Positions 52,188-60,879 of a DNA stretch of 64,000 nucleotides are shown here, in pieces. The notes beneath the pieces are model-generated. The model had not been told where the DNA came from, searched no databases, and saw nothing but the letters and a program-made list of their open reading frames with translations. Both the position numbers and the translations under genes were made by a program. Within the stretch, counting starts at the first letter, position 1. Each line of letters opens with the position of its first letter. Origin of the DNA: Xanthobacter sp. NM-25 (lineage in GTDB: Bacteria; Pseudomonadota; Alphaproteobacteria; Rhizobiales; Xanthobacteraceae). The stretch is taken from assembly GCF_022138605.1 (NCBI RefSeq), contig NZ_JACBFS010000002.1:248001-312000 (forward strand), written 5' to 3'.

Positions 52188-52216
52188 CGCCCGACAGCGC
52201 GTTGCGCTCTCGGGCG
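52188..52216 (+). promoter_or_regulatory. Hairpin 2 in the ffh leader
   Basis: CGCCCGA-C-AGCGC pairs with GCGCT-C-TCGGGCG (12 pairs, one C-C mismatch, loop GTT). It ends 45 bases before the ffh ATG. It may be a terminator for the upstream gene or a structured 5' leader of ffh; no T-run follows. Confidence 0.45.
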
Positions 52217-52261
52217 CGTTTGGCGTTGTCCTCATGCTCGTGAGACCGAAACGGGACGCTC

Positions 52262-53809
52262 ATGTTCGATACCCTCTCCGACCGCCTCGGCGGCATACTC
52301 GACAAGCTGAAGCGGCGCGGTGCGCTCACCGAGGCCGACGTCGGCGAGGCCATGCGCGAGGTGCGCCGCGCCCTGATCGAGGCCGACGTCGCCCTCGACG
52401 TGGTGCGCGCGTTCATCGACCGGGTGAAGGCGCGTGCCGTGGGCGTGGAGGTCATCAAGTCGGTGACCCCCGGCCAGATGGTGGTCAAGATCGTCCATGA
52501 CGAACTGGTCGCCACCCTCGGCTCCGATGCCGACCCCATCGATCTCAATGCCCCCGCCCCGGTCGCCATCCTCATGGTCGGCCTGCAGGGCTCGGGCAAG
52601 ACCACCTCCACCGCCAAGATCGCCAAGCGCCTCACCGAGCGGGCCAAGCGCAAGGTGCTGATGGCCTCCCTGGACACCCGGCGTCCGGCGGCCATGGAGC
52701 AGCTGGCGACCCTCGGCACCCAGGTGGACGTGGCGACCCTGCCCATCGTCGCCGGCCAGTCGGCCGTGCAGATCGCCAAGCGCGCCATCGAGGCGGCCAA
52801 GCTCGGCGGCTACGACGTGGTGATGCTCGACACCGCCGGCCGCGTCACCCTCGACGAGGCGCTGATGGCCGAGGTGGCGGAGGTGAAGGCCTCCACCGGC
52901 CCCCATGAAGTGCTGCTGGTAGCCGACAGCCTCACCGGCCAGGATGCGGTGAACACCGCCAAGGCGTTCGACGAGCGCGTGGGTCTCACCGGCATCGTGC
53001 TGACCCGCGCCGACGGCGATGGCCGTGGCGGCGCCGCCCTCTCCATGCGCGCCGTCACCGGCAAGCCCATCAAGCTCCTGGGCACCGGCGAGAAGATGGA
53101 CGCGCTGGAGGATTTCGATCCGCAGCGGGTGGCCGGCCGCATCCTCGGCATGGGCGACGTGGTGGCCCTGGTGGAGAAGGCCGCCGAGGCCATCGACCTC
53201 GAAAAGGCGAAGATCACCGCCGAGCGCATGCGCAAGGGCACCTTCGATCTCGAAGACCTGCGCGGCCAATTGGAGCAGATGGCCAAGATGGGCGGCCTCG
53301 GCGGCCTCATGGGCCTGCTGCCGGGCGTCGCCAAGTTCAAGAACCAGATCGCCTCCGCCAATCTCGACGACAAGGTGTTCAAGCGTCAGATCGCCATCAT
53401 CGGTTCCATGACGGCGAAGGAGCGGTCCCACCCCAAGCTTCTGGACGCCTCCCGCAAGCGCCGCATCGCCGCCGGCTCGGGCACCAAGGTGGAGGACATC
53501 AACCGCCTGCTGAAGATGCACCGGCAGATGGCCGACGTGATGAAGGCCATGGGCGGCAAGGCCGGCAAGCGCGGCCCGCTGGCGGGCCTTGCCGGCATGA
53601 TGGGCTTCGGCGGCGGCGCCCCCTCGCCGGAAATGCTGCAGGATATGGCCGAGAAGATGGGCGGCATGCCCGGTGGCGGCTCCCTGCCCCCCAACTTCCC
53701 CGGCCTTCCGGGGGGTCTTCCCGGTGGCCTGCCCGCCAAATTCCCCGGCGGCCTGCCCGGCCTGCCGAAGGGTCTTCCTGGATTGGGAGGACCGACCAAG
53801 AAGAAGTAA
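52262..53809 (+). CDS. ffh: Signal recognition particle protein Ffh
   Basis: Ffh binds 4.5S RNA and signal sequences and, with FtsY, delivers nascent membrane proteins to the translocon. The 515-residue protein has the N domain (1-95) and the G domain with P-loop GLQGSGKTT at 107-115, DTRRPAAMEQL, DTAGR and TRADGDGRGGAAL. The methionine-rich M domain (about 325-435) includes GSMTAKERSHPKLLDASRKRRIAAGSGTKVEDINRLLKMHRQM. The tail (about 455-515) is unusually rich in Gly, Pro and Leu (repeats of LPGGLPG type). It is followed after 105 bases by rpsP. Confidence 0.97.
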   Translation: MFDTLSDRLGGILDKLKRRGALTEADVGEAMREVRRALIEADVALDVVRAFIDRVKARAVGVEVIKSVTPGQMVVKIVHDELVATLGSDADPIDLNAPAPVAILMVGLQGSGKTTSTAKIAKRLTERAKRKVLMASLDTRRPAAMEQLATLGTQVDVATLPIVAGQSAVQIAKRAIEAAKLGGYDVVMLDTAGRVTLDEALMAEVAEVKASTGPHEVLLVADSLTGQDAVNTAKAFDERVGLTGIVLTRADGDGRGGAALSMRAVTGKPIKLLGTGEKMDALEDFDPQRVAGRILGMGDVVALVEKAAEAIDLEKAKITAERMRKGTFDLEDLRGQLEQMAKMGGLGGLMGLLPGVAKFKNQIASANLDDKVFKRQIAIIGSMTAKERSHPKLLDASRKRRIAAGSGTKVEDINRLLKMHRQMADVMKAMGGKAGKRGPLAGLAGMMGFGGGAPSPEMLQDMAEKMGGMPGGGSLPPNFPGLPGGLPGGLPAKFPGGLPGLPKGLPGLGGPTKKK

Positions 53810-53914
53810 GCCCTCTTCCCCGCCGCTCCGCAGCCGACCCCAGGGCCGGCGCGCCCCACGGCGGCAGCCCCCGTTTCACCCATTCACCGCCTTTCGAACC
53901 TTAAGGAAAACACC

Positions 53915-54289
53915 ATGTCCCTGAAGATCCGCCTCTCCCGCGGTGGCGCCAAGAAGCGCCCTTACTATCGCATCGTGGTGGCCGACGCCCGTTCGCCCCG
54001 TGATGGCCGCTTCATCGACCGCATCGGCTCGTTCAACCCGCTGCTGGCGAAGGATGCCGCCGAGCGCGTGGTGCTCGACACCGAGAAGGCCAAGGCCTGG
54101 CTCGAGAAGGGCGCCCAGCCCACCGATCGCGTCGCCCGCTTCCTGGACGCCGCCGGCCTGCTGAAGCGCGAAGCCAAGAACAACCCCAAGAAGGCCGAGC
54201 CCGGCCAGAAGGCCCAGGAGCGCGCCAAGGAGAAGGCCGACAAGGCCGCCGCCGCTGCCGCCCCGGCCGAAGGCGCCTCCGCCGAGTGA
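53915..54289 (+). CDS. rpsP: 30S ribosomal protein S16
   Basis: The 124-residue protein has the universal S16 core in residues 1-80 (MSLKIRLSRGGAKKRPYYRIVVADARSPRDGRFIDRIGSFNPL). A Lys/Ala/Glu-rich extension of about 40 residues follows, common in alphaproteobacteria. The start follows AAGGA. In most bacteria rpsP is followed by rimM-trmD-rplS. Here a strong terminator and pepA follow, so those genes must lie elsewhere. Confidence 0.97.
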   Translation: MSLKIRLSRGGAKKRPYYRIVVADARSPRDGRFIDRIGSFNPLLAKDAAERVVLDTEKAKAWLEKGAQPTDRVARFLDAAGLLKREAKNNPKKAEPGQKAQERAKEKADKAAAAAAPAEGASAE

Positions 54290-54329
54290 TTGCGGCCGCG
54301 GGCTTCAGCCTGCGCCGGACATCCGTTCA

Positions 54330-54358
54330 GGGCGCCGCATCCGTGCGGCGCCCTTTTT
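54330..54358 (+). terminator. Rho-independent terminator of rpsP
   Basis: GGGCGCCGCA and TGCGGCGCCC form a perfect ten-base stem with the loop TCCG, followed directly by TTTTT. It lies 40 bases after the rpsP stop. Confidence 0.92.
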
Positions 54359-54537
54359 CGTGCGCTTTTGCGCCGCCTGGCAGCCGTCACCACCGCTCTT
54401 GACCTTTGCAGCGGGGCTCCGCGCTCCTATCTAGGGGGAAAGCCCGCTCCGCGCTGCCTCCCCGACGGCGTGCCCGCATCTGGACAAAGGCGCTCTCACG
54501 CCTCATTCCTTCACCTCCTTTCTGCCTGGAGCCTTGC

Positions 54538-56037
54538 ATGTCCGAGCCCATGACCCTCTCGTTCGCCAAACTCACGTCCGCCCCCAAGGGCGTGGTGATC
54601 GTGCTCACCGACGAGACCCTGGCGTTCGGCTCCGCCACCCAGAAGCTGCTGAAGGGCGCCGACCGGGCCATCACCCGGGCGTTCGACGCCGAGCGCTTCA
54701 AGGGCAAGGCCTTCTCGAGCGTGGACCTGCTCGCCCCCACCGGGCTCGATGCGCCGCGCCTGATCGTGATCGCCCTGGGCAAGCTGGCCGATCTCAAGGC
54801 CACCGATTACCTCAAGCTCGGCGGCGTCATCGCCGGCAAGCTGCCGGCCAGTGCCCGCGAAGCCAGCGTGCTGCTCGACCTGCCCACCGGCAAGATCAGC
54901 CCCGAAGCGGTGGCTGAGGTGGCCCTGGGCGCCACCCTGCGCGGCTACAGCTTCGATCGCTACAAGACCAAGTCCAAGGACGACGCCGACCGCACCGGCG
55001 GCCTGTCGCTCACCCTGCAGGTGCCGGATGACGCCGCTGCCAAGCGCGCCTGGGCGGGCCGCGAGGGGGTGGCCGAAGGTGTACTGTTCGCCCGCGATCT
55101 GGTGAACGAGCCGGCCAATGTGCTCGATCCGCCGGAATTCGCCCGCCGCGCCGCCGAGCGCCTCTCCAAGGTGGGTGTCGAGGTGGAGGCGCTGGACGAC
55201 GAGGCCCTCGCCCGCATCGGCATGGGCGCCCTGCTGGGCGTCGGCCAGGGCTCCATCAAGGAAAGCCGTGTCGTCGTGATGCGCTGGAACGGCGGCGCCA
55301 AGGACGAGGCGCCCCTCGCCTTCATCGGCAAGGGCGTCACCTTCGACACCGGCGGCATCTCCATCAAGCCGGCGGCCGGCATGGAGGATATGAAGGGCGA
55401 CATGGGCGGTGCCGCCTGCGTCACCGGCCTCCTCTATGCCCTGGCGGCCCGCAAGGCCAAGGTGAATGCCGTGGGCGTCATCGGCCTCGTCGAGAACATG
55501 CCCGACGGCGCCGCCCAGCGACCAGGCGACATCGTCACCTCGCTCTCGGGCCAGACCATCGAGGTCATCAATACCGATGCCGAGGGCCGGCTCGTGCTGT
55601 CCGACGTGCTCTGGTACACGAAGGAGCGCTTCAAGCCGAAGTTCATGATCGATCTCGCCACCCTCACCGGCGCCATCCTGGTGGCGCTGGGGCAGGAATA
55701 TGCGGGCCTGTTCTCCAACAACGACGCCCTCGCCGGCCTCATCGCCAAGGCCGGCACCGACACCGGCGAGCGGGTGTGGCGCCTGCCGCTGGGCCCGGAA
55801 TATGACAAGCTCATCGATTCCAAGTTCGCCGACATGAAGAACACCGGCGGCCGCAACGCCGGCTCCATCACCGCCGCCCAGTTCCTGCAGCGCTTCGTGG
55901 ACAAGACCCCGTGGGCGCATCTGGACGTGGCCGGCACCGCCATGTCCTCCCCCGCCTCCGACATCAACAAGAGCTGGGCCTCGGGCTGGGGCGTGCGCCT
56001 GCTGAACCAGCTGGTGCAGGACGCCTACGAGGATTGA
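54538..56037 (+). CDS. pepA: Leucyl aminopeptidase
   Basis: PepA is a cytoplasmic, hexameric two-metal aminopeptidase of family M17. The start is the ATG at 54538 (MSEPMTLSFAKLTSAPKG). The 499-residue protein has all metal and catalytic residues: Lys265, Asp270 (GKGVTFDTGG), Lys277, Asp288 (KGDMGGA), and Asp347, Glu349 and Arg351 in the NTDAEGRL signature. The N-terminal domain (1-165) is the usual macro-like domain. It is followed by holC after 87 bases, a common pairing in proteobacteria. Confidence 0.96.
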   Translation: MSEPMTLSFAKLTSAPKGVVIVLTDETLAFGSATQKLLKGADRAITRAFDAERFKGKAFSSVDLLAPTGLDAPRLIVIALGKLADLKATDYLKLGGVIAGKLPASAREASVLLDLPTGKISPEAVAEVALGATLRGYSFDRYKTKSKDDADRTGGLSLTLQVPDDAAAKRAWAGREGVAEGVLFARDLVNEPANVLDPPEFARRAAERLSKVGVEVEALDDEALARIGMGALLGVGQGSIKESRVVVMRWNGGAKDEAPLAFIGKGVTFDTGGISIKPAAGMEDMKGDMGGAACVTGLLYALAARKAKVNAVGVIGLVENMPDGAAQRPGDIVTSLSGQTIEVINTDAEGRLVLSDVLWYTKERFKPKFMIDLATLTGAILVALGQEYAGLFSNNDALAGLIAKAGTDTGERVWRLPLGPEYDKLIDSKFADMKNTGGRNAGSITAAQFLQRFVDKTPWAHLDVAGTAMSSPASDINKSWASGWGVRLLNQLVQDAYED

Positions 56038-56124
56038 GGCTGGCGAGCCCTTCTCCGCTCGGGAGAGGGGCTCCCGCGCAGCCTGCGGATCCAAGCCCCG
56101 GATCGCCATGACCCCGACACCGCC

Positions 56125-56574
56125 ATGACCGAAGTCCTCTTCTACCATCTCGAACGGCGCCCGCTGGAGCAGGTGCTGCCGACGCTGCTGGAGAAGTCCC
56201 TGGAGCGGGGCTGGCGGTGCGTGGTGCAATGCGGCTCGGCGGAGCGGCGGGATGCGCTCGATTCCCACCTGTGGACCTATAGCGAGTCGTCCTTCCTGCC
56301 CCACGGCACCGAGGCCCAGCCCCAGCCCGAGCGGCAGCCGGTGCTGATCGCCACCACCGAGGCCAATCCCAACGGCGCGCAGATCCGCTTCCTGGTGGAT
56401 GCGGTGCCGCTCAACGACTCCACGGGCTACACCCGCATCGTGCATCTGTTCGACGGGCGTGACGGCGAGCAGGTGGCCGCCGCCCGCGAGCGCTGGCGCG
56501 AGGCCAAGGCCCAGGGCCACGAGCTGACCTATTGGCAGCAGGAGGAAACCGGCCGCTGGGTGCGCAAGGCCTGA
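56125..56574 (+). CDS. holC: DNA polymerase III subunit chi
   Basis: HolC links the clamp loader to single-strand DNA-binding protein. The 149-residue protein shows the family pattern: EVLFYHLERRPLEQVLPTLLEKSLERGWRCVVQCGSAERRDALDSHLWTY, then SFLPHG and PVLIATTEANPNGAQIRFLVDA, and a C-terminal YWQQEETGRWVRKA. It directly follows pepA on the same strand and converges on the LysR gene with a four-base gap. Confidence 0.93.
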   Translation: MTEVLFYHLERRPLEQVLPTLLEKSLERGWRCVVQCGSAERRDALDSHLWTYSESSFLPHGTEAQPQPERQPVLIATTEANPNGAQIRFLVDAVPLNDSTGYTRIVHLFDGRDGEQVAAARERWREAKAQGHELTYWQQEETGRWVRKA

Positions 56575-56578
56575 GCGC

Positions 56579-57442
56579 CTAGACGCCCTTGGGCAGCGCT
56601 TCCAGCAGCGCGGCGATGGCCCGCGCCCGTGGCGGCAGGGCCGGATGCAGAGCGACGATGCGCCGGGCGTAGGGTGCCCCATCGGGCACCGGGCAGAGAT
56701 GCACCCCCTCGCCGCCGAGGCCCGGCCACAGGGGCACCAGCGCCCGGCCCATGCCCCGCGCCACCAGGAGCTGAATGGTCTCCAGCGCGTCGAGATCGCA
56801 GCGCACATCCGGAAACAGGCCGTGGGTGGCGAGATACTCCGCCGCCAGCCGCCCGCCCCAGGAGCCCGCGTCATAGCGGATGAAGGGCGCCTCCAGGATG
56901 GCCGCCGCCACATCGGCCGGCGCCACCTCTTCGCGGGCCAGCAGCACCAGCGGTTCCACCCGCAGCAGATGGGCCTCCAGCCCCTTGGGCAAAGCGAACG
57001 GCGGCTCCACCAGGATGGCCGCATCGAGGCCGCCGTGGCTCAGCATCTCGTAGAGCTGCAGCGAGCTGCCCGGCACCAGTTGCAGGCGCAGCTGCGGCGC
57101 CGTGCGGCCGAGGGCGTCGAGGGCCTCCGGCAGAAGCCCGGTGAGCATGGTGGAGATGGCCCCCACCCGCAGCTCGCCCGAGAGCTCGCCTCCCGCCACG
57201 TCATCCCGCAGCAGCGCCGCCTCGCCGATCAGCCGGCGGGCCCGCGGCAGCAGCGCGAGGCAGGCGGGCGTCGGCCGCGCCGCATGGGCGCTGCGCACCA
57301 AAAGGGCGCAGCCCAGTTCCCGCTCCAGCGCCTGGATGCGCTGGCTCACGGCGGCGGCGGTCAATTTCTCCCGCCGCGCCGCCCCGGCGATGGAGCGGGC
57401 CTCCACCACCGCGACGAGGCTTTGCAGGAAGCGGATATCCAA
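56579..57442 (-). CDS. LysR-family transcriptional regulator
   Basis: The gene appears to start at a TTG at 57442 preceded by AAGAG; no ATG is available in frame nearby. The 287-residue protein has the LysR helix-turn-helix in residues 1-60 (DIRFLQSLVAVVEARSIAGAARREKLTAAAVSQRIQALERELGCALL). A type 2 periplasmic-binding-like effector domain follows (about 88-285). It diverges from the VOC-family gene over 113 bases that contain a T-N11-A type site six bases before its own start. That suggests autorepression and activation of the VOC gene. Confidence 0.92.
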   Translation of the reverse strand: MDIRFLQSLVAVVEARSIAGAARREKLTAAAVSQRIQALERELGCALLVRSAHAARPTPACLALLPRARRLIGEAALLRDDVAGGELSGELRVGAISTMLTGLLPEALDALGRTAPQLRLQLVPGSSLQLYEMLSHGGLDAAILVEPPFALPKGLEAHLLRVEPLVLLAREEVAPADVAAAILEAPFIRYDAGSWGGRLAAEYLATHGLFPDVRCDLDALETIQLLVARGMGRALVPLWPGLGGEGVHLCPVPDGAPYARRIVALHPALPPRARAIAALLEALPKGV

Positions 57443-57447
57443 TAGAA

Positions 57448-57464
57448 TCTCTTATGCTGAGAGA
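57448..57464. promoter_or_regulatory. LysR-type T-N11-A box
   Basis: TCTCTTATGCTGAGAGA has complementary arms TCTCT/AGAGA and contains the T-N11-A spacing bound by LysR regulators. It lies between the divergent lysR and VOC genes and is followed by an A/T-rich promoter-like stretch (57468-57495). Confidence 0.55.
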
Positions 57465-57555
57465 CGAAATTATATAGTTTTTATATTGTATAGCCTGGGC
57501 TAAGCAGGGGTCAAACGCGCTGGCGCGTTGCCCTCTCCCGCTTTGGAGCACCCCG

Positions 57556-57969
57556 ATGAAGTCTCTGTTCCACCTCGCCTATCACGTCACCGACCTCGAC
57601 GCCGCCCGCAAATTCTATGGCGGCGTTCTCGGCTGCGCGGAGGGGCGTTCAACCGACACCTGGGTGGATTTCGACTTCTTCGGCCACCAGATCTCCCTGC
57701 ACCTGGGCACACCGTTCCCGGTCACCCGCACCGGCAAGGTGGGCGATCACATGGTGATGATGCCGCATCTGGGCGCGGTGCTGCCCCTCGACGACTGGTT
57801 CACCCTGGCCGACCGGCTGACCAAGGCCGGCATCGCCTTCGACATTCCCCCGGTGGTGCGGTTCGAGGGCGAGCCGGGCGAGCAGCGCACCATGTTCTTC
57901 TTCGATCCCGCCGGGAACCCCATCGAAATCAAGGGGTTCAAGGATTTCGAGGGGGTGTTCGCGCACTGA
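57556..57969 (+). CDS. VOC-family (glyoxalase/dioxygenase fold) protein
   Basis: The 137-residue protein is one complete vicinal-oxygen-chelate domain: FHLAYHVTDLDAARKFYGGVLGC at the start, WVDFDFFGHQISLHLG, and TMFFFDPAGNPIEIKGF at the end. The conserved Glu of the end motif and the His pair near the N-terminus are likely metal ligands. Members include glyoxalases, extradiol dioxygenases and resistance proteins, so no specific reaction is assigned. It stands alone under the divergent LysR regulator. Confidence 0.88.
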   Translation: MKSLFHLAYHVTDLDAARKFYGGVLGCAEGRSTDTWVDFDFFGHQISLHLGTPFPVTRTGKVGDHMVMMPHLGAVLPLDDWFTLADRLTKAGIAFDIPPVVRFEGEPGEQRTMFFFDPAGNPIEIKGFKDFEGVFAH

Positions 57970-58008
57970 GGCGATGCCGGCCGGCCCGGCGGTGACCGCC
58001 GCCGGGCC

Positions 58009-59553
58009 TCACAGCTGATCGGCCGGCACCGGCTTGCCGAACAGCCAGCCCTGAGCGATGGCATCGGGATTGAGGGCGAGCACATGATCCGCCTGCTCGC
58101 GGGTCTCCACTCCTTCCGCCACCAGCTCCAGATCGAGCTCGCTGGCGATCAGGCAGATCTTCTCGACGATGGTGGAGCTTACCGCCGCCTTGCCGATGGC
58201 CTTGGTGAACATCTTGTCGAGCTTGATACCGGTGATGGGGAGCTTCGCGAGGTAGGCGAGGTTGGAATAGCCGGTGCCGAAATCATCGATGAAGAAGCGG
58301 TACCCTTCCTTGCGGAAATGCTCCACGCCCTGCCGCAGCTCGGTGTGGTCGGCCGTGGAGCGCTCGGTGATCTCGAGCACCACCCGGTCCCGGGGAATGC
58401 CCAGGCGATCCACCTCCTCATTCAGATCGTCGCACAGGCTGGGATCGAGCACGTCCGCCACCGCCAGATTGATATGGACATGAAATGGCGGTGTGCCCCT
58501 CAGGCGGGATCTCATCTCTTGTAGCGACATGTGGATCACCTGTCGGGTGATGGTGGGCATCAGACCCATGGCCTCGGCGGCGGGAATGAAGATCTCAGGA
58601 GAGATCGCTTCGTTATGTTCGTCGGTCAGCCGCGCCAGCGCCTCCACGCCCACCGTGTGCTCGTCCTGCAGGCGCACAAGCGGCTGATAGACGACCCGAA
58701 GACGGCCGCGCGCCACGGCACGGCGGACCCGCTGCGGCAACGACGACTGGCTCCGCCACCGCAGAACGAGAGCGACACCCAGAAGGCCAAGGGTCAGCCC
58801 GCCGGAGCCGGCCGCGCCCGCCCAGATCGGGACCTCCTGCTGCAGGATGCTGACATTGGACAGCGCCGCCACCACGCAGACATCGATGGCGGGGTCGCAG
58901 CGCGAAGTGGTGAGCCGTGGCCCCAGTTCCAGGTCCGGAGCCCCTTCGGTAAAGCGCTGGCGCAGCCCCGCCGTGTCTCCGAACGCACGGAAGATGTGCT
59001 GGCCGTCGGCGGTGAGCAGCAGGGCGCTCAGCCCCACTGCCGGCTTCTCATAGAGCTTGAATGCGGTCGGCGCGGTGAATGTGACCGCCGAACCGAAACC
59101 GGCCATGTCGACCATGACGCGATGATCGGCCAACCCCTCGATATTCACCCACAGCCGATCCCCATTAGCCTGCTGCCGCTGTGGGGGCGGCAGGCTGATC
59201 GGCTCCTTGAGGCGCCCCCAGATGGCCGAGCACACCAAGTATCCGTCGCGGATGCGGCCGATGTCATGCAGATACTCGTTCTGAAACAGGAGATAGCGCA
59301 GATCTGTCAGATTGGTGTCGGAGCAGAAGGGCTCGCGGCCGGCCTGGACGATGCGCAACACCCGCATGTTCTGGCTCGCCACGATGACGCCGTGGGCCAG
59401 GACATCGTCGGCGTAGTCCTCCAGCCGGTCGCGCGAGAGCTCCAGCAGCACCAATTGTCCAACGACAAGCGACAACGCCGCGCCAAGCAGCGCCAGAGCC
59501 AGGACAAAGAGGCCTTGAAGGGTCAGAGTCCCCAATTTCATCTGATCGCGCAT
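58009..59553 (-). CDS. Cyclic-di-GMP phosphodiesterase with CSS-type periplasmic sensor and EAL domain
   Basis: The 514-residue protein has a membrane segment at about 13-38 and a periplasmic domain to about 240. The periplasmic part carries Cys77 (PFCSD, a variant CSS motif), Cys108, Cys219 and Cys226. A second membrane segment lies at about 242-265, with an EAL domain from about 275. Catalytic residues are complete: Glu304 (VEALARL), Asn362, Glu394, Asp423-Asp424 (IDDFGTGYSN), Lys444, Glu480 and Glu483 (EGVET). It should hydrolyse c-di-GMP, with activity tuned by disulfide state of the periplasmic cysteines, as in E. coli PdeC-type proteins. It is monocistronic. Confidence 0.92.
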   Translation of the reverse strand: MRDQMKLGTLTLQGLFVLALALLGAALSLVVGQLVLLELSRDRLEDYADDVLAHGVIVASQNMRVLRIVQAGREPFCSDTNLTDLRYLLFQNEYLHDIGRIRDGYLVCSAIWGRLKEPISLPPPQRQQANGDRLWVNIEGLADHRVMVDMAGFGSAVTFTAPTAFKLYEKPAVGLSALLLTADGQHIFRAFGDTAGLRQRFTEGAPDLELGPRLTTSRCDPAIDVCVVAALSNVSILQQEVPIWAGAAGSGGLTLGLLGVALVLRWRSQSSLPQRVRRAVARGRLRVVYQPLVRLQDEHTVGVEALARLTDEHNEAISPEIFIPAAEAMGLMPTITRQVIHMSLQEMRSRLRGTPPFHVHINLAVADVLDPSLCDDLNEEVDRLGIPRDRVVLEITERSTADHTELRQGVEHFRKEGYRFFIDDFGTGYSNLAYLAKLPITGIKLDKMFTKAIGKAAVSSTIVEKICLIASELDLELVAEGVETREQADHVLALNPDAIAQGWLFGKPVPADQL

Positions 59554-59697
59554 GCCCCCGGTTGTAGTGCCCTTACCACAAACCCGGAAAAGATGCCCTC
59601 TTAGGTATCATCCTAACGGCACGACGCACAGATATGCCCCAAGGGCGAGAACCGAAAGGCGGCGGCGCCAACACGTGCCGCCACCCGATCCCCGCCC

Positions 59698-60738
59698 TTA
59701 CGCCACCTGCCAGTGCAGCGGGAAGGTGGGATCGAACACCGTCAGCAGCCCTTCCGCGGTGGCGATCTTGCGTGGATAGGCCCAGGGCTCGCCCTTCTTC
59801 AGGGTGATGCGTTCCTCGTTCGGCGGCAGCCGGTAGAAGGCCGGGCCGTTGAGGGAGATGAAGGCTTCCAGCTGGTTGAGGGCCCCATCCTGGTCGAACA
59901 CCTCGGTCACCGCCGATAGGGCATTGGTGGCGGTGTAGCAGCCGGCGCAGCCGCAGGCGCATTCCTTGGCCGGGTCCAGGTGGGGGGCGCTGTCGGTGCC
60001 CAGGAAGAAATGGCGATCGCCGGAAGTGGCCGCCGCCCGCACCGCCAGCCGGTGCTCTTCGCGCTTGGCCACCGGCAGGCAGTAGTAATGGGGCTTGATG
60101 CCGCCCACCAGAATGTTGTTCCGGTTGATGATGAGGTGCTGCACCGTGATGGTGGCGGCGATGTCGTCGCCTCCCTGGCGCACATAGTCCGCCCCTTCCC
60201 GGGTGGTGATGTGCTCCAGCACCACCCGCAGGCCCGGGGTGCGGCGACGCAGCGGCTCCAGCACCCGCTCGATGAACACCGCCTCGCGGTCGAACACATC
60301 CACCGCCGGGTCGGTCACCTCGCCATGCACGCACAGCGGCAGGCCGATCTCGGCCATGGTGTCGAACACCTTCTGCACCTTGCCGAAATCGCGCACGCCG
60401 GAGGCGGAATTGGTGGTGGCGCCGGCCGGATAGAGCTTCACCGCCGTGACGAGGCCGCTCTCGGCCGCGGCCTTCAGGTCGGCCGGATCGGTCTCCTCGG
60501 TGAGATAGAGGGTCATCAGCGGGGTGAAGCTCATGCCGGCGGGAATGGCGGCACGGATGCGTTCGCGATAGGCGGCGGCCTGGGCGCCGGTGACCACCGG
60601 CGGCACCAGGTTCGGCATCACGATGGCGCGGGCGAAGTGGCGGGCGGTCTCGCCCACCACCGACTGCAGAACCGCGCCGTCGCGCAGGTGCAGGTGCCAA
60701 TCGTCCGGGCGGCGGAGGGTGAGGGATGCGTCGGCCAT
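59698..60738 (-). CDS. pyrC: Dihydroorotase (class II)
   Basis: PyrC closes carbamoyl-aspartate to dihydroorotate in pyrimidine synthesis. The ATG at 60738 (MADASLTLRRPDDWHLHLRDG) follows GAAGGA; an upstream extension is not credible. The 346-residue protein is of the E. coli class II form. It has His15 and His17 (HLHLRD), the carboxylated Lys101 (VKLYPAGATTNS), His138 (VHGE), His176 (LEHITT) and catalytic Asp249 (GTDSAPH). A cysteine-rich stretch ECACGCAGCYTA follows. No other pyr gene adjoins it. Confidence 0.96.
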   Translation of the reverse strand: MADASLTLRRPDDWHLHLRDGAVLQSVVGETARHFARAIVMPNLVPPVVTGAQAAAYRERIRAAIPAGMSFTPLMTLYLTEETDPADLKAAAESGLVTAVKLYPAGATTNSASGVRDFGKVQKVFDTMAEIGLPLCVHGEVTDPAVDVFDREAVFIERVLEPLRRRTPGLRVVLEHITTREGADYVRQGGDDIAATITVQHLIINRNNILVGGIKPHYYCLPVAKREEHRLAVRAAATSGDRHFFLGTDSAPHLDPAKECACGCAGCYTATNALSAVTEVFDQDGALNQLEAFISLNGPAFYRLPPNEERITLKKGEPWAYPRKIATAEGLLTVFDPTFPLHWQVA

Positions 60739-60879
60739 GAGGGTTCCTTCGGCGCCCGGCGGGTCGCAAGCGGCACGGCGGGAGGAGACAGGGGGAAGGG
60801 GCACAAGCCCTTGCTGCGCCACTCGCCACGGACCGGCCCGCGACGCAAGCCCTATTTGCGCAGCCCGCCTCTGCGCCTC

